Assembly: GCF_050948215.1 (NCBI RefSeq)
Contig: NW_027489028.1
Span: 62,001 to 126,000, forward strand
Origin: Halictus rubicundus
Taxonomy: Eukaryota > Arthropoda > Insecta > Hymenoptera > Halictidae
DNA: 64,000 nucleotides
Direction of reading: 5' to 3'
Every line of letters begins with the position of its first letter. Position 1 is the stretch's first letter. Positions 57,318 through 64,000 of this stretch are shown here, in pieces. The position numbers were made by a program, and so were the translations under genes. The notes under the pieces were generated by a model. That model ran no database searches. It was not told where the DNA came from and saw nothing but the letters and a program-made list of their open reading frames with translations.

Positions 57318-57706
57318 CCGAGGAGGTAATCTCGTTACGGATACCCGAATCCCCCCCGGGGGGGGAGGTGGTCCGGGTTATGGGGACTCCTCGGCTGGTT
57401 GGTGCAACGCCGAGTATACCCACTAACTCCTCCCCGTCCGTCCCTAGACTCCTGGGGCACCCGTGCTCTGGCGCGCGCATGTCAATCCGGTGTGCCCCCG
57501 CCTTAGCATACCACCCAGGGGGGGACGCGGCCCCCTCCCGTACCTACTCTATCCGAAGGCACCACGCAACGGACGACGTGGCGCCTTCCCCCCCTGTTAG
57601 GCTGCCCGATGAGCATCCGGGCCCCCGCCCGAGATGCCCGGCGGCCTCCGGGGACGCCGTTGGTGACCGAGTGTAAGGGGATATCCGATCCCCCGCCTCG
57701 AGATCA
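57318..57706 (-). other. 3' untranslated region of the retroelement
   Basis: GC-rich sequence between the end of recognisable coding blocks and the poly(A) tail. It contains a run of seven C followed by eight G at 57351-57365, which is self-complementary. No conserved coding block is seen here. In R2 and some R1-group elements the 3' UTR is what the reverse transcriptase recognises, so a structured element here would fit, but that is inference. Confidence 0.65.
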
Positions 57707-57745
57707 TCAAGGCGTCCCCGCTCGCGTCAGAGGCGTCGCAACGGG

Positions 57746-57766
57746 GGTACGCCCCCGGGGCGTACC
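57746..57766. repeat. Perfect hairpin at the ORF end of the retroelement
   Basis: Inverted repeat with 10-bp arms (GGTACGCCCC and GGGGCGTACC) around a single C. It sits at the boundary between the C-terminal coding remnant and the 3' UTR on the minus strand. The arms are intact, although the surrounding frames are broken. It may be an RNA structure of the element or chance in GC-rich sequence. Confidence 0.6.
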
Positions 57767-57979
57767 TGCGCCGCCTCCCCCCCCCCTTCGGCCGGGATCG
57801 TGACTACGCTCCCGATCCCGTTCCGCAGCCTCCTTCCGCAGCATAACCCGCTCGCAGAAGGAAGCGAACCCCCTCCACGCCTCCTCGCCACCGGCTGCCG
57901 CAGCGACGACAGCCGGAGCGAGAGGTCGTGGCCCACCGCGCGCCGCAGGGCACGGCGCTCTCCCCCCCATGCCGGACAC

Positions 57980-58031
57980 ATCCTCCAGAGTGTGTTGCGC
58001 CGTGTCCCCGCGGCTCGCCGCAGTGGTGACA
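57980..58031 (-). other. Remnant C-terminal CCHC zinc knuckle of the retroelement
   Basis: Minus-strand codons for C-H-H-C-G-E start at 58031 (first Cys 58031-58029, second Cys 58022-58020). The following DTAQHTLE, which supplies the His, is in the next frame, and the final Cys (in MCPAW) is in the third frame. All four candidate ligands are therefore present in the DNA but separated by two frame changes. In R1-group elements this knuckle lies near the C-terminus of ORF2 and is thought to bind nucleic acid. Confidence 0.75.
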
Positions 58032-58735
58032 CGCCTCCTCGGTCTCCCCTCCCGATGCGACACAGGTAGTCGCCGAAGCACCCGTGCCCGCTCATCACCT
58101 GCGTCACACGGTAGGAGACCCCTATGCCCCATCCATCCCCTGTTCCATTGATCGAACACCGGGAGGATGGCCCCGAACGGCCCGCCTCTCGCCCTCCCTC
58201 GTCCCGGGAAGGCTATCGCGCCACTCCCGGGCTGCGTGCCGCCGAGCATGTCGCCTGAGCTCATCCACCATGAGCCGCGCCTGATCCGGGGCCACCCCCC
58301 GGAGCCGGAGTTCCCTGGAGTGCGTATGCACATCCGCCAACACGCGGGCCTCCAGCTCGAGGGGGATCAGCCCCGACATCACCCATCGCCGTCGCGTATG
58401 AAATGGTGCGGTACCCCCGCACGATGCCTATGGCCAGCCTACGCTCGATGCGACGCAGCAGCGACCGTGTGCCGCCACTGCGCCCCCTAGCCAAGACATC
58501 GTGCGCCCATACAGGGGCTCCGTACAGGACCAAAACTCGCACCACCCACCGCGAACAGACGACGCACCCGTCCACAGGGTCCCCCGAGATTCGGGAGAAG
58601 GCGACCGAGCGCAGCGGTCGCCCTCCTCCGCCCGGGGCGCCAGCGACTCAATGTGGCGGTCAAAACGCCACCGGCCGTCAAGCTCGAGTCCCAGGTACCG
58701 CATCTGGGACCCGACCTTGACCATCCCCTCCCCCA

Positions 58736-58754
58736 ATCCTCTATCCTATCCTAT
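58736..58754. other. Candidate target-site duplication, right copy
   Basis: Perfect 19-bp match to 57276-57294, directly abutting the 5'-truncated end of the retroelement. The array then continues in phase with CCTCTACCC. Paralogous satellite without the insertion exists near 1050-1180, 4350-4480, 7680-7800 and 10340-10460. Confidence 0.5.
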
Positions 58755-61700
58755 CCTCTACCCTATCCTATCCTCTATCCTATCCTATCCTCTATCCTAT
58801 CCTATCCTCTATCCTATCCTATCCTCTATCCTATCCTCTATCCTATCCTATCCTCTATCCTATCCTATCCTCTATCCTATCCTCTCCTCTATCCTATCCT
58901 CTATCCTATCCTATCCTCTATCCTATCCTATCCTCGATCCTATCCTATCCTCTATCCTATCCTCTATCCTATCATCTATTCTATCCTATCCTCTATCCTA
59001 TCCTATCCTCTAACCTATCCTATCCTCTATCCTTTCCTATCCTCTATCCTATCCTATCCTCTATATTATCCTATCCTCTATCCTACCCTATCCTCTATCC
59101 TATCCTATCCTCTATCCTATCCTATTCTCTATCCTATCCTCTATCCCATCCTATACTCAATCCTATCCTATTCTGTATTATATCCTATCCTCTTTCCTAT
59201 CCTCTATCCTATCCTATCCTCTATCCTATCCTATCCTATCCTCTATCCTATCCTATCCTCTATCCTATCCTATCCTCTATCCTATCCTATCCTCTATCCT
59301 ATCCTATCCTCTATCCTATCCTATCCTCTATCCTATCCTATCCTCTATCCTATCCTATCCTCTATCCTATCCTATCCTCTATCCTATCCTATCCTATCCT
59401 ATCCTCTATCCTACCCTATCCTCTATCCTATCCTATCCTCTATTCTATCCCCTATTCTAACCTATCCTCTATCCTATCCTATCCTGTATCCTATCCTATC
59501 CTCTATCCTATCCTATCCTCTATCCTATCCTATCCTCTATCCTATCCTATCCTCTATCCTATCCTATCCTCTATCCTTTCCTATCCTCTATCCTATCATA
59601 TCCTCTATCCTATCCTATCCTCTATCCCATCCTATCCTCTATCCTATCCTATCCTCTATCCTATCCTCTCCTCTATCCTATCCTATCCTATCCTCTATCC
59701 TATCCAATCCCCTATCCTCTTTCCTAAACTCTATCATATCGTATCCTCTATCCTATCCTATCCTCTATCCTATCCTGTCCTCTATCCTATCCTATCCTCT
59801 CCTCTATCCTATCCTATCCTCTATCCTATCCTATCCTCTATCCTATCCTATCCTCGATCCTATCCTATCCTCTATCCTATCCTCTATTCTATCCTATCCT
59901 CTATCCTATCCTATCCTCTATCCTATCCTATCCTCTATCCTTTCCTATCCTCTATCCTATCCTATCCTCTATACCATCCTATCCTCTACCCTATCCTATC
60001 CTCTATCCTATCCTATTCTCTATCCTATCCTCTATCCCATCCGATACTCAATCCTATCCTATTCTGTATTATATCCTATCCTCTTCCTATCCTCTATCCA
60101 TCCTATCCTCTATCCTATCCTATCCTCTATCCTATCCTATCCTCTATCCTCTCCTATCCTCTATCCTATCCTATCCTCTATCCTATCCTATCCTCTATCC
60201 TATCCTATCCTCTATCCTATCCTATCCTCTATCCTATCCTATCCTCTATCCTATCCTATCCTCTATCCTATCCTATCCTCTATCCTATCCTATCCTCTAT
60301 CCTATCCTATCCTCTATCCTATCCTATCCTCTATCCTATCCTATCCTCTATCCTATCCTATCCTCTATCCTATCCTATCCTCTATCCTATCCTCCATCCC
60401 ATTCTATACTCAATACTATCCTATTCTGTATTATATCCTATCCTCTTTCCTATCCTCTATCATATCATATCCTCTATCCTATCCTATCCTCTACCCCATA
60501 ATATCCTCTATCCTATCCTATTCTCTATCCTATCCTATACTCTATCCTATGCTATCCTGTATCCTATCCAAATTCTACCCAACCCACTATCCTATCCTAT
60601 CCTCTATCCTATCCTATCCTCTATCCTATCCTATCCTCTATTCTATCCTATCCTCTATCCTATCCTATCCTCTATTCTATCCTGTCCTCTATCCTATCCT
60701 ATCCTCCATCCTATCCTATCCTCTATCCTATCATATCCTCTATCCTATCCTATCCTCTATCCTATCCTATCCTCTATCCTCTATCCTATCCTATCCTATC
60801 CTATCCTCTATCCTATCCAATCCCCTATCCTCTTTCCTAAACTCTATCATATCGTATCCTCTATCCTATCCTATCCTCTATCCTATCCTATCCTCTATCC
60901 TATCCTATCCTCTATCCTATCCTCTCCTCTATCCTATCCTATCCTCTATCCTATCCTATCCTCTATCCTATCCTATCCTCTATCCTATCCTATCCTCTAT
61001 TCTATCCTATCCTCTATCCTATCCTATCCTCTATCCTATCCTATCCTCTATCCTTTCCTATCCTCTATCCTATCCTATCCTCTATATTATCCTATCCTCT
61101 ACCCTATCCTATCCTCTATCCTATCCTATTCTCTATCCTATCCTCTATCCCATCCTATACTCAATCCTATCCTATTCTGTATTATATCCTATCCTCTTTC
61201 CTATCCTCTATCCTATCCTATCCTCTATCCTATCCTATCCTCTATCCTATCCTATCCTCTATCCTATCCTCTATCCTATCCTATCCTCTATCCTATCCTA
61301 TCCTCTATCCTATCCTCCATCCCATTCTATACTCAATACTATCCTATCCTGTATTATATTCTATCCTCTTTCCTATCCTCTATCATATCATATCCTCTAT
61401 CCTATCCTATCCTCTACCCCATAATATCCTCTATCCTATCCTATTCTCTATCCTATCCTATACTCTATCCTATGCTATCCTGTGTCCTATCCAAATTCTA
61501 CCCAACCCTCTATCCTATCCTATCCTCTATCCTATGCTATCCTGTGTCCTATCCAAATTCTACCCAACCCTCTATCCTATCCTATCCTCTATCCCTCTAT
61601 CCTATCCTATCCTACCTATCCTCTATCCTATCCAATCCCCTATCCTCTTTCCTAAACTCTATCATATCGTATCCTCTATCCTATCCTATCCTCTATCCTA

Positions 61701-64000
61701 TCCTATCCTCTATCCTATCCTATCCTCTATCCTATCCTATCCTCTATCCTATCCTATCCTCTATCCTATCCTATCCTCTATCCTATCCTATCCTCTATCC
61801 TATCCTATCCTCTATCCTATCCTATCCTCTATCCTATCCTATCCTCTATCCTATCCTATCCTCTATCCTATCCTATCCTCTATCCTATCCTCCATCCCAT
61901 TCTATACTCAATACTATCCTATTCTGTATTATATCCTATCCTCTTTCCTATCCTCTATCATATCATATCCTCTATCCTATCCTATCCTCTACCCCATAAT
62001 ATCCTCTATCCTATCCTATTCTCTATCCTATCCTATACTCTATCCTATGCTATCCTGTATCCTATCCAAATTCTACCCAACCCACTATCCTATCCTATCC
62101 TCTATCCTATCCTATCCTCTATCCTATCCTATCCTCTATTCTATCCTATCCTCTATCCTATCCTATCCTCTATTCTATCCTGTCCTCTATTCCTATCCTA
62201 TCCTCCATCCTATCCTATCCTCTATCCTATCATATCCTCTATCCTATCCTATCCTCTATCCTATCCTATCCTCTATCCTCTATCCTATCCTATCCTATCC
62301 TATCCTCTATCCTATCCAATCCCCTATCCTCTTTCCTAAACTCTATCATATCGTATCCTCTATCCTATCCTATCCTCTATCCTATCCTATCCTCTATCCT
62401 TTCCTATCCTCTATCCTATCCTATCCTCTATATTATCCTATCCTCTACCCTATCCTATCCTCTATCCTATCCTATTCTCTATCCTATCCTCTATCCCATC
62501 CTATACTCAATCCTATCCTATTCTGTATTATATCCTATCCTCTTTCCTATCCTCTATCCTATCCTATCCTCTATCCTATCCTATCCTCTATCCTATCCTA
62601 TCCTCTATCCTATCCTATCCTCTATCCTATCCTAACCTCTATCCTATCCTATCCTCTATCCTATCCTATCCTCTATCCTATCCTATCCTCTATCCTATCC
62701 TCCATCCCATTCTATACTCAATACTATCCTATCCTGTATTATATTCTATCCTCTTTCCTATCCTCTATCATATCATATCCTCTATCCTATCCTATCCTCT
62801 ACCCCATAATATCATCTATCCTATCCTATTCTCTATCCTATCCTATACTCTATCCTATGCTATCCTGTGTCCTATCCAAATTCTACCCAACCCTCTATCC
62901 TATCCTATCCTCTATCCTATGCTATCCTGTGTCCTATCCAAATTCTACCCAACCCTCTATCCTATCCTATCCTCTATCCTCTATCCTATCCTATCCTATC
63001 CTATCCTCTATCCTATCCTATCCTCTATCCTATCCTATCCTCGATCCTATCCTATCCTCTATCCTATCCTATCCTCTATTCTATCCTATCCTCTATCCTA
63101 TCCTATCCTCTATCCTATCCTATCCTCTATCCTTTCCTATCCTCTATCCTATCCTATCCTCTATATTATCCTATCCTCTACCCTATCCTATCCTCTATCC
63201 TATCCTATTCTCTATCCTATCCTCTATCCCATCCTATACTCAATCCTATCCTATTCTGTATTATATCCTATCCTCTTTCCTATCCTCTATCCTATCCTAT
63301 CCTCTATCCTATCCTATCCTCTATCCTATCCTATCCTCTATCCTATCCTATCCTCTATCCTATCCTATCCTCTATCCTATCCTATCCTCTATCCTATCCT
63401 ATCCTCTATCCTATCCTATCCTATCCTATCCTCTATCCTACCCTATCCTCTATCCTATCCTATCCTCTATTCTATCCCCTATTCTAACCTATCCTCTATC
63501 CTATCCTATCCTGTATCCTATCCTATCCTCTATCCTATCCTATCCTCTATCCTATCCTATCCTCTATCCTATCCTATCCTCTATCCTATCCTATCCTCTA
63601 TCCTTTCCTATCCTCTATCCTATCATATCCTCTATCCTATCCTATCCTCTATCCCATCCTATCCTCTATCCTATCCTATCCTCTATCCTATCCTCTCCTC
63701 TATCCTATCCTATCCTATCCTCTATCCTATCCAATCCCCTATCCTCTTTCCTAAACTCTATCATATCGTATCCTCTATCCTATCCTATCCTCTATCCTAT
63801 CCTGTCCTCTATCCTATCCTATCCTCTCCTCTATCCTATCCTATCCTCTATCCTATCCTATCCTCTATCCTATCCTATCCTCGATCCTATCCTATCCTCT
63901 ATCCTATCCTCTATTCTATCCTATCCTCTATCCTATCCTATCCTCTATCCTATCCTATCCTCTATCCTTTCCTATCCTCTATCCTATCCTATCCTCTATA
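58736..64000. repeat. 17-bp satellite array, right of the retroelement
   Basis: Same 17/12-mer satellite in the same orientation and phase as the left arm, resuming directly after the retroelement 5' junction. It carries CCCAACCC-type marker islands; the GTGTCCTATCC doublet occurs at 61482/61544 and 62867/62929, each pair 62 bp apart. The stretch from about 59.4 kb to 59.97 kb is repeated at 63.47-64.0 kb with a constant offset of 4,027 bp (markers 59441 and 63468, 59855 and 63882), so the window ends inside the second copy. A CTATACCATCC marker at 59971 pairs with copies at 53664 and 50721. Confidence 0.96.

Larger units (their letters stand above)
57295..58735 (-). mobile_element. 5'-truncated R1-clade non-LTR retrotransposon
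   Basis: A 1.44-kb GC-rich insert in the satellite. It reads on the minus strand from a truncated 5' end at 58735 to a poly(A) tail at 57295-57317. The order is: region just downstream of the reverse transcriptase domain, a C-terminal CCHC knuckle, an untranslated 3' part, then poly(A). The motifs YLGLELD, LYGAPVWA, GYRTIS, LELEARVLA, GHGCFGDYLCRIGR and DTAQHTLE are those of the insect R1 group (I superfamily), known to me from family knowledge. 5' truncation with a poly(A) tail and a flanking direct repeat is the usual outcome of target-primed reverse transcription. The element lacks its endonuclease and nearly all of its reverse transcriptase, so it is not autonomous. R1 itself, or an R1-like family such as Waldo, TRAS or SART, cannot be separated from this fragment alone. 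Confidence 0.88.
57707..58735 (-). pseudogene. Remnant of R1-type ORF2 (post-RT region to C-terminus), frameshifted
   Basis: Family blocks appear in the correct order but in different minus frames. YLGLELDGRWRFDRHI (about 58700-58640) is in one frame. ALGRLLPNLGGP follows in a second frame after a shift near 58620-58630, and VLYGAPVWA to GYRTISYATA in a third after a shift near 58545-58555. PLELEARVLADVH is back in the first (shift near 58385), and AILPVFDQW in the second (near 58180-58200). TQVMSGHGCFGDYLCRIGR is in the third (near 58110-58125); the zinc knuckle spans all three. EEAWRGFASFCERVMLRKEAAER is in the second after a shift near 57915. The terminal stop would be at 57727 or 57707 depending on frame. 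No start codon is expected because the 5' part is missing. Either the copy is old and decayed or the assembly here carries indel errors. Confidence 0.85.

Noticed and set aside
57351..57365. Rho-independent-type terminator (C7/G8 block next to a T run)
   Set aside because: The T run is the retroelement poly(A) tail on the other strand. The spacing to it is over 30 bases, and the context is eukaryotic.
55469..57676. Open frame of 735 codons joining satellite peptide to a GC-rich C-terminal part
   Set aside because: It reads through the poly(T) run into the antisense of the retrotransposon 3' end. It is a chance fusion, not a gene.
57609..58720. Several plus-strand open frames of 60-107 codons in the GC-rich insert
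   Set aside because: They are antisense shadows of the minus-strand retroelement; they contain no recognisable domain, and the insert is GC-rich, which lowers stop frequency.
57295..58735. R2 or LTR-type element, or an endogenous virus
   Set aside because: There are no long terminal repeats, integrase or envelope. The 5' truncation, poly(A) tail and R1-type post-RT and CCHC blocks fit a non-LTR element of the R1 group better.
1..64000. CRISPR array
   Set aside because: Repeats are head-to-tail monomers of 12-17 bp without unique spacers. The host looks eukaryotic.
1..64000. Canonical insect telomere (TTAGG/CCTAA)
   Set aside because: The pentamer is CCTAT/ATAGG and is interrupted by the 7-base CCTCTAT unit. 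Only rare CTAACC variants (for example near 25573) resemble CCTAA. No true telomere tract or chromosome end is visible.

Overview
The window is almost entirely one satellite DNA array. It is interrupted once, at about 57.3-58.7 kb, by a dead non-LTR retrotransposon fragment on the minus strand. I see no host gene, tRNA, rRNA, CRISPR array or operon. The host is most likely an insect or other arthropod. This rests only on the retroelement, whose remnants look like the C-terminal part of the R1-clade polyprotein. The species cannot be named.

The satellite monomer on the plus strand is the 17-mer CCTATCCTATCCTCTAT, mixed with a 12-mer, CCTATCCTCTAT. The plus strand carries almost no G. The minus strand reads ATAGG/ATAGAGG and superficially resembles an insect telomeric pentamer (TTAGG), but it is not that repeat. 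Because 17 is not divisible by 3, all three plus frames encode the same cyclic 17-residue peptide without stops, while the minus strand has TAG in every frame. The many long plus-strand reading frames (up to 1190 codons) follow from this and I do not annotate them as genes.

The array is hierarchical. More complex marker islands (GTGTCCTATCC, CCCATAATATCC, TACTCAATCC) recur every few hundred bases to a few kilobases and allow long-range copies to be paired. Layout: 0-15.7 kb, islands ending CCCAACCC, with a five-copy ladder of about 2.4-3.4 kb; 15.7-25.6 kb, islands ending CCCTACCC, in doublets 164 bp apart, with a 1,095/1,124-bp tandem duplication; 25.6-43.5 kb, a large duplicated segment (offset 8,579 bp) containing an exact-spacing 517-bp triplication, then a third partial copy (offset 11,767-11,784 bp); 42.4-44.7 kb, a 1,448-bp tandem duplication; 48.4-57.3 kb, return of the CCCAACCC type, with a stretch rich in single-base indels (49.1-50.7 kb) and a 257-bp higher-order repeat (51.3-52.9 kb); 57.3-58.7 kb, the retroelement; 58.7-64 kb, satellite again, containing a 4,027-bp-offset duplication that runs off the window end. 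Length differences between paralogous segments are mostly sums and differences of 17 and 12 bp, as expected from unequal exchange or replication slippage in monomer register.

The retroelement (GC-rich, 5'-truncated, poly(A) 24 nt) keeps recognisable blocks from just after the reverse transcriptase domain to the C-terminal CCHC zinc knuckle. They are scattered over all three minus frames by at least eight shifts. It inserted into the satellite, and a 19-bp direct repeat consistent with a target-site duplication flanks it.
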